Source: DAONFI01 sp035403485 (GTDB taxonomy: Bacteria; Planctomycetota; Phycisphaerae; SM23-33). Taken from it: a DNA stretch of 45,572 nucleotides. This document shows, one piece after another, positions 32,384-41,500 of this stretch. The notes under the pieces were generated by a model that was not told the origin of the DNA, ran no database searches, and was given only the letters and a program-made list of their open reading frames with translations. A program made the position numbers and the translations under genes. The stretch lies in NCBI GenBank assembly GCA_964536835.1, contig CAZIAZ010000021.1, forward strand, positions 1 through 45,572, written 5' to 3'. The first letter of the stretch is position 1. The number at the start of each line of letters is the position of its first letter.

Positions 32384-33504
32384 GTATTTTCTCCTGTCTG
32401 CTGCGAGAAAAACTTTGCCGCGTCCCGCCATTCGGGCCGGTTGATTCGTATTTTCGGTTCATCGTAAAAGGTGCTTCTTTGGCCAGCCCACGCAAGTCGG
32501 CCGACGTCGGATTCATCCTTGACGTCAAACGAGAACATTTTCTGCACCCTGTAGTGGCCGTCTTCTTCCAGCGGCAGCACTTCGGATATCTCCGTTATGC
32601 AGCGGCGGCCGTCTTTCAGTCGCGTCATGAGCACTATCACATCCATCGCCGATGATATCTGACTGCGCAGGGCGTGGAGGGGCAGTTCAACCTTGCTCAT
32701 GAGGGCCATCGTTTCCAGCCGGTTCAGCGCGTCAAACGCGGTGTTGGCGTGCAGCGTGCTCATGCTGCCGGCGTGGCCGGAGGTCATCGCCTGTATCATG
32801 TCGAGCGCCTCGCCGCCGCGAACTTCACCGATGACTATCCTGTCCGGCCGCAAACGAAGCGATGACCGGAAAAGATCGCGAATCGTTATTTCGCCCTTGC
32901 CCCAGCGGTCAGGCGGTCGGGATTCAAGCGAAACCACGTGCGACTGCTGCAACTCAAGCTCGGCGGAGTCTTCTATGGTAACTATTCTCTGGTCGTGGGG
33001 GATGAAACTGCTTATCACGTTGAGCAGGCAGGTCTTGCCGCTGGATGTGCCGCCTGCCACCAGCAGATTCTTTTCCGCCAGCACACAAACTCGCAAATAG
33101 TCCATGACCTCTTTTGTCCATGAGCCGTATTGCAGAAGGTGGTCGGCATTGAGATTCAATCTCGAAAATTTGCGTATCGACATGCATGTGCCGTTCCTGC
33201 AGAGCGGCGATAACACGACATGCACCCGGCTGCCGTCGGGCAGACGGGAATCCACGAGCGGCCTTTCGGGATCTATGCGTTTGCCGGTGTATTGCAGCAC
33301 ATTGTTGACGGCGGCAAGCAGGGATTCTTCATCTTCGAAGCCGGCGTTGGTCTTGATGAGTTTGCCGGCTCGCTCTATGTATATGTCGTTGGCGGAATTA
33401 ATCATTATCTCGGAGACGGTGTCGTCGTGCATGTATTCCATGACCGGAGCAAGGAAATGCTCCACCGTCGCCTCAAAAATGTTCAGATTGCCTTTCGACA
33501 CCAC
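32380..33504 (-). CDS. cpaF: CpaF/TadA-type secretion ATPase without FHA domain
   Basis: This 374-residue ATPase of the Tad/type IV family lacks the FHA domain found in the second CpaF of this operon. Walker A is GGTSSGKT (151-158), Walker B is VIGEVRGGE, and the His box SGHAGSMSTLHANT is present. The N-domain has the SEIMINSANDIYIERAG pattern and PLVDSRLPDGSRV. It starts at GTG 33504 with GGAG 7 nt upstream and is the first gene of the operon. Two ATPases in one Tad operon could divide extension and retraction or work as alternates; neither is proved. Its shorter N-terminus resembles stand-alone TadA proteins. Confidence 0.93.
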   Translation of the reverse strand: MVSKGNLNIFEATVEHFLAPVMEYMHDDTVSEIMINSANDIYIERAGKLIKTNAGFEDEESLLAAVNNVLQYTGKRIDPERPLVDSRLPDGSRVHVVLSPLCRNGTCMSIRKFSRLNLNADHLLQYGSWTKEVMDYLRVCVLAEKNLLVAGGTSSGKTCLLNVISSFIPHDQRIVTIEDSAELELQQSHVVSLESRPPDRWGKGEITIRDLFRSSLRLRPDRIVIGEVRGGEALDMIQAMTSGHAGSMSTLHANTAFDALNRLETMALMSKVELPLHALRSQISSAMDVIVLMTRLKDGRRCITEISEVLPLEEDGHYRVQKMFSFDVKDESDVGRLAWAGQRSTFYDEPKIRINRPEWRDAAKFFSQQTGENT

Positions 33505-33914
33505 AAAATCTCCATATTTCCCGTTTAACGCCGGAAACGATAAAATATTAAAAACATTGCAACCGTCTCCAAAACGGAATCTTACGTCAAAAATAGCGCA
33601 AAATCCAGCTTTTTATTACATCCTCACAGAAAACCACTGGCTTGCCGGAAGGTCTCTTATTGAATCTTGAGAATTGGAAGTTGCTTGTAATTTTGTATCT
33701 TGCAACTTGTGTAGTTTATAGCGGTTAAAAACAGTTCAGAGTCGGTACAGGATGCTAGAGCAGTTCAATCTTGAGAGTTCCTTTTTTGCTGGTTTGCTTT
33801 GTCCGTGGCTGCGTCAGAAAAACTTCAGAATACTGCCAAGTATGCCTCATTTTCCTTCCTTGCCACGAACAAACCCACTGGCGCAAAAATATGAACTCTC
33901 AATCTTTCAATGCT
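33505..33914. other. 410-bp non-coding region upstream of the Tad operon
   Basis: No gene is seen. It should hold the Tad operon promoter near 33505-33600; I found no convincing hexamer pair. At 33661-33735 an AT-rich segment (TTGAATCTTGAGAATTGG onward) shares words, including AGCGGTTA, with the segment at 36235-36320 on the far side of the next gene. At 33756-33917 lies copy B of the inverted-repeat element. Reading frames here have no homology I recognise. Confidence 0.6.
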
Positions 33915-33917
33915 CTA
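33756..33917 (-). mobile_element. Miniature inverted-repeat element, copy B
   Basis: The ends are inverted repeats of about 25 bp: 33756-33780 (TAGAGCA to TTGAGAGTTC) and 33893-33917. They are identical at the outer 7 and inner 10 bases. Inside, CGTGGC (33804-33809) pairs with GCCACG (33862-33867) around exactly 52 nt, the same spacing as in copy A, with about 41 of 52 loop bases shared. On the minus strand the same frame as copy A reads VARKENEAYLAVF, then a TGA where copy A has CGA. It ends two bases inside the 3' end of the next gene. No transposase is present. Confidence 0.6.
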
Positions 33918-36206
33918 ATTTTCCTTTTTTTGGTTCATTTCCAGTACGGTTCTGGTTTTTCCCAGGTAATTCTGCAAGCCTTCCAACTGCGGCGAATCGT
34001 CCAGTCTTTCCCCGTTGGGGTCAAATATCCGTATCGGAGCGACTCCCGGATACGCTTTCCACAGTTCCTCTATCGGCACGAGATATATATCCGGGTCGTA
34101 CTTGATTTTATTACGTATGTCCGAGAGTATTTCTTCGTTAAGGGCCGAATTCGGGCCCATGAGAAGCATGTCCAGCCCGTTTTTGCTTATCGCAACCAGC
34201 GCCCAGCCGCTGCGGATTACTTCATAATATGTTCTTGCGACGCTAAGTGCGCGGCGGGTGTGATTCTGGGTGGTTTGAGTTCGTAGCAGAACAAGGCCGT
34301 GCGATACGGTTTTATCGGGATTGAGGCTTTCCGTGAGATTGTTCACCAGTCGCATGACCCGCTCGTTATATACCCGCCAGGCTTGTGGATGGTCTGCCGG
34401 CAGGGGGGCAAGGAATATGCCGTCGTAAAAATCACAGCCGAGGCCTGCGGTGAAATTCAGGCTGGCGTATTCCAGGTAATCCGGACAGGAATAGCTCAGC
34501 GGCGGGTAGCGGTGTTTCAGTTTTTTTGCCACGTGCGGCGGCTGAGGATTTGAGCCGAATGCGTAAAAGCGGTAGGGCGTATCATGCGGCATATCGGCGG
34601 CGTCGGTGGCTACGACCCACCATTTGCCTCGCCGATGCGAAAACAGGCCATCTTCCATTATTTTGCCGTCCTTATCTTCGCGAGCTTCGTAAAGACAGCG
34701 GGTTATAATTTCGTTGCATTTGACGGCGTTTGCCGGCAGTACGCCGTTCTGGACGTGGGTTTTGGCTTTGGGGGTGTCTTTTACTATCGACGTCAGCCAT
34801 GAACCGATGGACACTTCGCCGTCGATATTTGCCGCCGCTTTGCGGCAGCTGTCGATAAGTCCCCATGTGAAACTGACAGCCAGCAGGCTGCACCATATTA
34901 TATAAGGTTTCCTGTGGTCGTCTTTTCGCAGATGTTTGACGCCGAAGTAACTGCCGGCGATAATCATGGCTATCGGGATAGCGCCGGCGATTTTCCCCGT
35001 AGCCGGCAGCCATGTCAGCAGGCCGAAAATCGTAATGCCTCCCGTAATGCCGCCTGCCACAGCCAACAGAAATCCGCCGATTGTTCCGCCGGAAACTGCA
35101 AAAGTCCGTCGCTGGTGCGAGATGAGTTCAGCAGCCAGGCTGGCTAGCGCTATCTGTGTGGCGATGGCGAAAAATACCGTTATGCCGACTCCTACCTTCA
35201 GATAGTTGCATAAAATCAGTTCCGTCGCCTGGCCGAGAAGGCCGGCGCCAAGGCCTATGACTGCGCCGGTCGTCTGAAGCGATGAAAGCGTCTTGCCCTT
35301 GCGGTCGACTCTGCCCAAAAAATAACCCAGCAGACCCAGCGACATGAATAACCACAGGCATCGCCTCGTCATGCTCAGCGAGAAAATGTCCGAAAGCATG
35401 CGGCATTGTGCGATGAGGACCAGCGTAAGGCCGGCGTGGAGAAGGGTGAGCATCCACTGCGTTTGCGGGGCTGGAGGTCCGAAGGGGAGCATGGCTTTAC
35501 GCGGGTGGGTGGCCATTTCCATGCGGCTTATTTCGGTAAATGCGCCGACCAGCAGAACGCCGGCTATGCTGAAAACCAGGACTATGAGATTTGCGCCGAA
35601 CCACCACGACAATGCGAAAATGAAAAAGCCCAGCGCCGCAGACCATATCCAGTCGCGGTAACAGCCTGCGTATACGTCACGGCCTGACGACTCACGAACC
35701 ACCTTTGACGCATAAAAATATGCAAAAAGGCCGGCTGCCACGGGTATGGCGCCGATGAACAGAAAAAAGTTCTCTATATTGGACCACGTCCAGTCCCAGA
35801 ACAGGAAATATGATTTTATCAGTGTGCCGACGAGTCTGGCCAAAATTATCCATATTGTCGAGAATATGAAACAGCTCACAGCCGTTACTATTGAAATCGC
35901 CATCAGCGAGGTGCGTTTCTGGACGTCCTGCCGGCTTGAGCCGAGATTGCCGCCGAAGGAATCCTCCAGCGGTATACGGGAAAAAATTCTCATGCCGCGA
36001 ATGAGTCGCAACGTCAGGTGTGCAATTTTGTGACGTTTATAAAGTGCCGCCGTCACGCACAACGCCACCATGAACAGCCATCTCATGGTTATTTCGCCAG
36101 AAGTGTCGTATGCCCAGCCCCACAAAATTCCCATTGTGCACAGCCATGCCACCAGGCCGGCTAGCACGATTACGACAGCCATTTTGTCAGTAAGTACCGG
36201 ACGCAT
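33915..36206 (-). CDS. Large multi-spanning membrane protein with C-terminal soluble domain
   Basis: This 763-residue protein has roughly 13-14 predicted transmembrane segments over residues 10-490 and a soluble C-terminal domain (about 500-763). I do not recognise the family. The membrane part has glycine-rich helices (VSGGTIGGFLLAVAGGITGGI), and the C-terminal domain contains NFTAGLGCDFYDGIFLAPLPADHPQAWRVYNERVMRLV. That arrangement is like fused spermidine-synthase-like membrane proteins, although a SAM-binding site cannot be verified. The start follows AGGA by 7 nt. It is flanked by AT-rich repeat segments at 33661-33735 and 36225-36345, and its stop lies within the terminal repeat of element B. 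Confidence 0.75.
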   Translation of the reverse strand: MRPVLTDKMAVVIVLAGLVAWLCTMGILWGWAYDTSGEITMRWLFMVALCVTAALYKRHKIAHLTLRLIRGMRIFSRIPLEDSFGGNLGSSRQDVQKRTSLMAISIVTAVSCFIFSTIWIILARLVGTLIKSYFLFWDWTWSNIENFFLFIGAIPVAAGLFAYFYASKVVRESSGRDVYAGCYRDWIWSAALGFFIFALSWWFGANLIVLVFSIAGVLLVGAFTEISRMEMATHPRKAMLPFGPPAPQTQWMLTLLHAGLTLVLIAQCRMLSDIFSLSMTRRCLWLFMSLGLLGYFLGRVDRKGKTLSSLQTTGAVIGLGAGLLGQATELILCNYLKVGVGITVFFAIATQIALASLAAELISHQRRTFAVSGGTIGGFLLAVAGGITGGITIFGLLTWLPATGKIAGAIPIAMIIAGSYFGVKHLRKDDHRKPYIIWCSLLAVSFTWGLIDSCRKAAANIDGEVSIGSWLTSIVKDTPKAKTHVQNGVLPANAVKCNEIITRCLYEAREDKDGKIMEDGLFSHRRGKWWVVATDAADMPHDTPYRFYAFGSNPQPPHVAKKLKHRYPPLSYSCPDYLEYASLNFTAGLGCDFYDGIFLAPLPADHPQAWRVYNERVMRLVNNLTESLNPDKTVSHGLVLLRTQTTQNHTRRALSVARTYYEVIRSGWALVAISKNGLDMLLMGPNSALNEEILSDIRNKIKYDPDIYLVPIEELWKAYPGVAPIRIFDPNGERLDDSPQLEGLQNYLGKTRTVLEMNQKKEN

Positions 36207-36363
36207 TAAAATTCCTGAAAAACACTATAAAAATTTTTTAAAATTCAAGATAACAAGCTGCAAGCAAAGCTCAATTTCCAAAATTCAAGCACTCTATCTA
36301 ATAGCGGTTATTCAAATTTTGAAACTTGTTTTTTGTTACTTGTAGCTTATTTTTCATAAGTTA
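36207..36363. repeat. AT-rich repeat-like non-coding segment
   Basis: This holds the 5' region of the 763-residue membrane protein. It is AT-rich, with repeated words such as AAATTCAAG, CAAGCTGCAAG, AATAGCGGTTA and the palindrome-like TTCAAATTTTGAA. It shares these with the inverse of 33661-33735 on the other side of the gene. It has no coding potential or clear promoter that I can defend. Confidence 0.45.
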
Positions 36364-37323
36364 CTATTTCCCTGCGGGGTTATCAACAGTTGGGATTTTT
36401 TTGCCGTCCGTTCTGCCGGCTGGCGTCAGGAGGAAGGCCAACGTTTTGAGGATTTTCCCTTTCAGTGGCAGTGAAAAATCTTCAGCGCACCGAAATGCCT
36501 GTACAGCCTGGGCGAAACAGCGGCTTTTGAAATATTGTCTGCCGGCGGAATAGTACAATCTTCCGAGCCGCCTGCGTTTTACGTCTTCCGTGATGAATTG
36601 CGGATGGCCGTCTGCGAATTTTCTCAGTATTGCCGCTTCACGCATTCGTGAATGGCCGGTCTGGCGGGAGATGTTCGTATCGTGTCGTCGCCGCCATGCG
36701 GTAGGCTGGCCCAGCGGATAAAATTTCGTAAAAAGGCTGAATCGCAAAAAGAGTTCGTAATCTTCGCATGCCGGCAGGTTTTCGTCGTAATTTCCGGCTT
36801 TTTCGATAAGTTCCGTGCGATGGCATACGCGGCATGGGGAAAGATACTGACTGGTGAAAAGTTCAAGAGCGGATGTCGGAGCATCCTGAAATCTGCCGTC
36901 GAGAATCGTCTTGTTGCCGGCGGAGTCCATCCTGTGTCGATATCCGTAAATGAAGTCTGCCTGCGGATTTGAATTTATGAAATCGTGATATTTCTGAAGC
37001 GTGTCCGGCAGCCAGACGTCGTCGCTGTCCAGATATGCCAGCCATTCGCTACGTGCATTTGCGATGGCGGTGTTCCTGGCGGACGAAACGCCGCCGTTGG
37101 TTTTGTGAATCACGTGTATCCGTGAATCTTCGCAGGCGAGGCGGTCGAGGATTTTGCCCGTTTCGTCAGTTGAGCCGTCGTCAACAGCCCATAGTTCCCA
37201 ATCTGTGAAAGTCTGGCCCATGACGGAGCGGACAGCTTCTTCGACGTAATTCTGATGATTATAGGCTGGCATGACGACTGTGAACTGCGGTTTGCCGGAC
37301 TGATGGTTGTGATTGTTGTTCAT
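36364..37323 (-). CDS. Family 2 glycosyltransferase
   Basis: This 319-residue GT-A glycosyltransferase transfers a sugar from a nucleotide donor, probably for surface polysaccharide or LPS. Motifs: FTVVMPAYNHQNYVEEAVRSV (start), AVDDGSTDETG (acidic nucleotide-binding pair), NGGVSSARN, LDSDDVWLP (the DxD) and CEDYELFLR, with the EDYE acid typical of the catalytic base. The helical C-terminal 70 residues (AAILRKFADGHPQF, then AVQAFRCAEDF) are a common tail. The ATG at 37323 is preferred over an upstream start at 37359. A TATAAT ends 7 nt before it, so the message may have almost no leader. Confidence 0.9.
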   Translation of the reverse strand: MNNNHNHQSGKPQFTVVMPAYNHQNYVEEAVRSVMGQTFTDWELWAVDDGSTDETGKILDRLACEDSRIHVIHKTNGGVSSARNTAIANARSEWLAYLDSDDVWLPDTLQKYHDFINSNPQADFIYGYRHRMDSAGNKTILDGRFQDAPTSALELFTSQYLSPCRVCHRTELIEKAGNYDENLPACEDYELFLRFSLFTKFYPLGQPTAWRRRHDTNISRQTGHSRMREAAILRKFADGHPQFITEDVKRRRLGRLYYSAGRQYFKSRCFAQAVQAFRCAEDFSLPLKGKILKTLAFLLTPAGRTDGKKIPTVDNPAGK

Positions 37324-37330
37324 GTCGGGG

Positions 37331-37359
37331 ATTATACCCCAGCCTGCCGCCTGGGGCAA
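37331..37359 (-). promoter_or_regulatory. Candidate promoter of the GT2 gene, possibly leaderless
   Basis: On the minus strand, TTGCCC (37359-37354) and a perfect TATAAT (37336-37331) are 17 nt apart. The -10 hexamer ends 7 nt before the ATG at 37323, so transcription would begin at or very near the start codon. No Shine-Dalgarno sequence is seen. Confidence 0.4.
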
Positions 37360-37435
37360 GATGACGATAAAATGTTGTATGAACCGGCAAAAAAATTTTG
37401 TATATTATGGCCAGCCTTCAGACAAGGAGTCAGTA

Positions 37436-38398
37436 ATGAAACGTGCGATTTTTATGTGCATATTAATCGCCGGCATGGCTTTGCCGGCTATCTCCCAGGA
37501 AAGCAAACCGGCGGCAAAAAACCAAGACGCCAATGAAAAACTCATGAATCAGTATCAGCAGGAGATTCAGGACCTGCATTCCATAATAAAGCAGTACGAC
37601 GCCCAGATAAGGCAGCTCAAGGAACAGATTGCACAATTAAATCAACAGATAGCCACCCTGACCAAATCGCCAGATGACTCCGCTTCCGCACAGACTGATA
37701 ATGCCGTCGCTCCGGCGGCAGCCGCTGCGGCGCAGAGCTATTGGGTCAATCTGTTGGACATGGTAAATCTGTCCCGTGACGTAACGGCTGGCCAGTGGAA
37801 TCTGAACGCCAACGGCCTTTCGGGAAATTCGCCGCAGGGCGGTATGGGCATGATAATTCTGCCGGTCATTCCGACGGGCAACTACGATATGACGTTCGAA
37901 TTCTGCCGCACAAGCGGTTCTGCCGAAATTCAGCTTGACCTGCCGGTCGGGCCGAGGTCCCTCAGGATAGTTCTCTCCAGGCCTAACGGCTGGACGGAAG
38001 ACCTGCAATACCAGAAATATGCGGCAGGCATCGAATATATCAACGGCATGGGCGTTTTGCAGAATCAGATGTTCTCGTCCAACAATTTCATATTGACTAA
38101 CGGCCAGAATCATTATCTGCACGTACGAATTCGTGAGGATGGCAAAAAAGCGGCTGTCGACGTTTTTTATGACGATACGGAACTTGTGGACTGGTCGGGC
38201 GAGCTTTCGTCGCTGTCCATGTTCCCCGACGCCAACGCACAGCAGGCACGCAAATTCGGGCTGTCCATATCCGCCGGCACGATGATACAGATATTTGAGG
38301 CCAGGGTAAAAATGTTTGAAAAGCCAGCCTCGCCCGTCGAGCCGGCTGCTCCTGCCGCGCGGGTTTCTCCTGTTGCTCCGGCGGCTGGCGGCAAGTGA
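37436..38398 (+). CDS. Secreted coiled-coil protein with LamG-like domain
   Basis: This 320-residue exported protein has a signal peptide (1-20, MALPAIS), a coiled coil (about 30-75, rich in Gln: QQEIQDLHSIIKQYDAQI, then LKEQIAQLNQQIATL), an Ala-rich linker and a beta-rich domain (about 100-290, YDMTFEFCRTSG, then HVRIREDGKKAAVDVFYDD). The last resembles a concanavalin/LamG-type or DUF1080 fold. A Pro/Ala-rich tail ends the protein. Such proteins bind carbohydrate or matrix, but the ligand is unknown. The start has AAGGAG and good spacing. It is divergent from the GT2 gene. Confidence 0.8.
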   Translation: MKRAIFMCILIAGMALPAISQESKPAAKNQDANEKLMNQYQQEIQDLHSIIKQYDAQIRQLKEQIAQLNQQIATLTKSPDDSASAQTDNAVAPAAAAAAQSYWVNLLDMVNLSRDVTAGQWNLNANGLSGNSPQGGMGMIILPVIPTGNYDMTFEFCRTSGSAEIQLDLPVGPRSLRIVLSRPNGWTEDLQYQKYAAGIEYINGMGVLQNQMFSSNNFILTNGQNHYLHVRIREDGKKAAVDVFYDDTELVDWSGELSSLSMFPDANAQQARKFGLSISAGTMIQIFEARVKMFEKPASPVEPAAPAARVSPVAPAAGGK

Positions 38399-38470
38399 GC
38401 ATTTTTGTGACTCCTTCGCAGGCTGTTGTTGCCATATTTGCGGCCGACTCTTTTTATTGATTTATTAACG

Positions 38471-38488
38471 AATCCGACGACGCGGATT
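38471..38488 (+). terminator. Weak hairpin after the coiled-coil gene
   Basis: AATCCG-ACGACG-CGGATT forms a 6-bp stem followed by GTTCATTTTGG. It lies 72 bp after the stop and may help end transcription, but lacks a solid T-run. Confidence 0.3.
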
Positions 38489-38532
38489 GTTCATTTTGGA
38501 TACATTACATTATAGAGGGCCGTTGACTACCG

Positions 38533-41500
38533 ATGGCAGACAGCAACACAAATCGAATCAGACCCGGCCGACGGCCTTTGCAGATAATAGTTCGTTGGGT
38601 CGTAATCACCCTGGTCTTTCTTATTGCGGCATGGGCATTCATGCCGCTTTGGCTGCCGGTGAGCGGCATTACAGGGAGTATCTGCAGGGACATTCATGAA
38701 CGTACCGGCTTGAGTGTCACTTTTGGTTCTGTCGAGGCGAGCTGGGGCAAAGGCCTTATTCTCAGGGATTTTGTCATTTCGTCGCCGCAGGGTTTCAGCC
38801 AGTCTGAACCGATGGTCAAATTTCATCGATTCCATTGTGACTTTTCACCTATCCGCATGTTGCTGGGTGCGAGACTCGGCTGGTGTGAGATGGAGGGGCT
38901 GGAAATCAACGCCGAAGTCGATTCCGCCGGCAATGTGAATCTTGGGTCGCTGAAGAAATTGCAGGATGACGATTCGGGCGGCATGAATTTCGGACGGATA
39001 TCGTTGACGGCGTCGAAATTCACTCTGGACGTAGCCGGCAATCCTCAAAAGCTGACCTTCGGCGTTCGAAATCTGCAATTTATCAGTGGCCGTCTGAGCA
39101 ATCTTGAGCAGATGACCATGACTGCCGACGTTGAACAGGCTGGCACTGCCGCGCCGGTGAATCTGCAGCTATCCGCGAAAGGTAGCGGTTCGCCGGACGT
39201 GGCCCGCGGGATGCTGAACTTTGTGAATGTGGATATTTCCCAGATTCCTCTGCCGTCGGCGGAGAGCGGTTTTCCGCTAAAAAGCCTGGGCGGCCGCTGT
39301 GACGGCATGTTGCAGTTTCATGTCAACAAGGCGTTGCAGGTTGAATCGCTTACGCTTGACTTGGCGTTCAACGGGCTTGCGATTTCGCCGGCGGCCGGCG
39401 AGCCTTTTGAAAAAATACCGCGGGTGACTTTCAGAACGCAGGCTGCTCTTGACGCGATAGACGAAGGGTTGGACATAAGTCATTACGAGTTTTCAATGCC
39501 CGGCCTGAATATATCCGGCAGCGGCGATTTGCACAGCGAATTTTTCGAGGGCAACTGGCGCGGTCTGGAATTCCTCAAGCTCGCCGGCGTCGTAGAGCCG
39601 CGCGAATTGCGGAAAATTTTCGGCAATCACGACGATATTCCGGAACATCTCGACGGCCCTCTTGCCATCACCGCCTTTGCGGAGATTAAAGAACGCACCC
39701 TCAAATTCGGCTGGAACGTCGATGCCGTCAATGCGCGGCTCTGTCGCGGCGGCGATGTTTTAAAGCCGCTTGGCGATGCGATGGCCATGTCATTTGCCGG
39801 CGGCATCGGCCTTGATGACGACACAAACACGCTGGCTGTTGAAAAGCTCGGCGTTATTTTTGGCCAAAACGTTCTTACTGGCGGCGGCAGGATAGAAAAT
39901 CTCTCCGACCTGCCGGATTTGCGGGAAAATTATGATAGCGTACTTGAAATATTGCGACGTCTTAGATTGCACGGCACGATGCAACTGGCGGTTGACGGCT
40001 CATCGAAGCCGTTGAACGGCACATGGTCCTTAGACGGCGGCGAACGGATACATATTATAAGTACGCTGATGGCTGACGAGAAAACAACGCTGAAATTGGG
40101 AGATGTTTTTGTCAAGCCGGCGGGCAAGGCTTCGCACGTTGACCTCGTCGCTACGCTCAATGCCCTCAGCGGGGAAGTCGAAAAAGGCCAGCTTGAACTT
40201 TCTTGCGGCAATTCGACGCTGCAACTGAATGACATTACCGTACGCAGGCAGGCAGGCGACGGCGTGAGCGGTTATGTTATTGAAGGGCAGATTGACGGAA
40301 AAGGGCTGGAAGAGTTTGCCGGTTTCCTGCCGCAATTGGATGGCGAGGCGGAACTGAGAGGCGAAATTTCCGGCACGCTGAAAGGCTTTGTCGACGAGCA
40401 TGTCCTTAAACCGGAACTGGCCGTAAATCTGAACCTGAACAGAACAGACATCCGCATCGGCGACGGATTTTTTACTAAAAAAGCAGGTACTGATTTTGCT
40501 TTTGACGTCGCTGCCGCCGGAATTGATGACCACGGAAAAGTGAATTTTCGGTCGAACGTGACAGCCAGTGACGATAAGGACTCCATCAACCTGAAAATTC
40601 TTGCCTCGCCGGACGAGCGAAACGGAATCGACAACGCGACGTTTACGCTGTCGGCTGATAACGTCGGCATGTTACGGAGATATTCGCCTGAAATTCTGGG
40701 CAGAATGAATATCGAGGATATCGACGGCGGTGTGACGGCGAGCGGCGTTGTGAAAAAATCCGGAGTTGACGCGGGTGGCCTTGAATACGAAATTGCGTGC
40801 AAGCCGGAAAAAATTTCATTTCTTCTCGGCAGAAATGACGTGACGATGAATGGCGAGATATCGCTTCACGGCAAAATAGAAAGCCGTAAGATTCAGAAAA
40901 TTTTTATCGGCGAACTTGATGCCGGCGGATTCGATTTTACCTTTAACGGCGATGTCAAAAAGCCGGCCGGCATGGGCGTGAAATTTTCATGGGAACTCGC
41001 CGGCCAGGATGATTTTATAAATGACGGCGGCATGATTCATCTTCGCAGCCTTGTGGGCATGATAGGGGAGAATCGTTTTCAGCTCGCCGGCGTAATAAAT
41101 GCAGGCAAACCGTTCGAAAAATCCCCCGACCTTTCCGGCACCGATTTGCATATGGCGATAAATCTCGTCGACCCGCAGACTTTGATGACGCTGTTGCCGA
41201 GCCTGGCGTCTTACAAGCCCGAAGGCGATGCGTTTCTGGATATGCAGTTGACGTCCTCCGCACGCGATGTGTGGTTAATCAGTGCCGTGACGCTGAAGAG
41301 TGACGGCGTAAGCGGTGCGTATAATGGCCGGCGAGTCGGGCTCAACGGGTCGCTTAAATTGCGAGACGTGCTCGTGAAGGGCGGCAGGATTGACGCTGCG
41401 ACGCTGAATGCCGACGGATTGGGTTTTTCTGTGGATGGCGAAAACGGTTATCTGCTGGCTGACGTTTCCATGGTCGATTCCGTGCCGTCGGGAGAGCTTT

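Noticed and set aside
33752..34286. Two plus-strand frames of 117 and 171 residues
   Set aside because: They overlap the repeat element and the 3' end of the 763-residue membrane protein on the other strand. Any similarity to the 13994-14160 region comes from the repeat.
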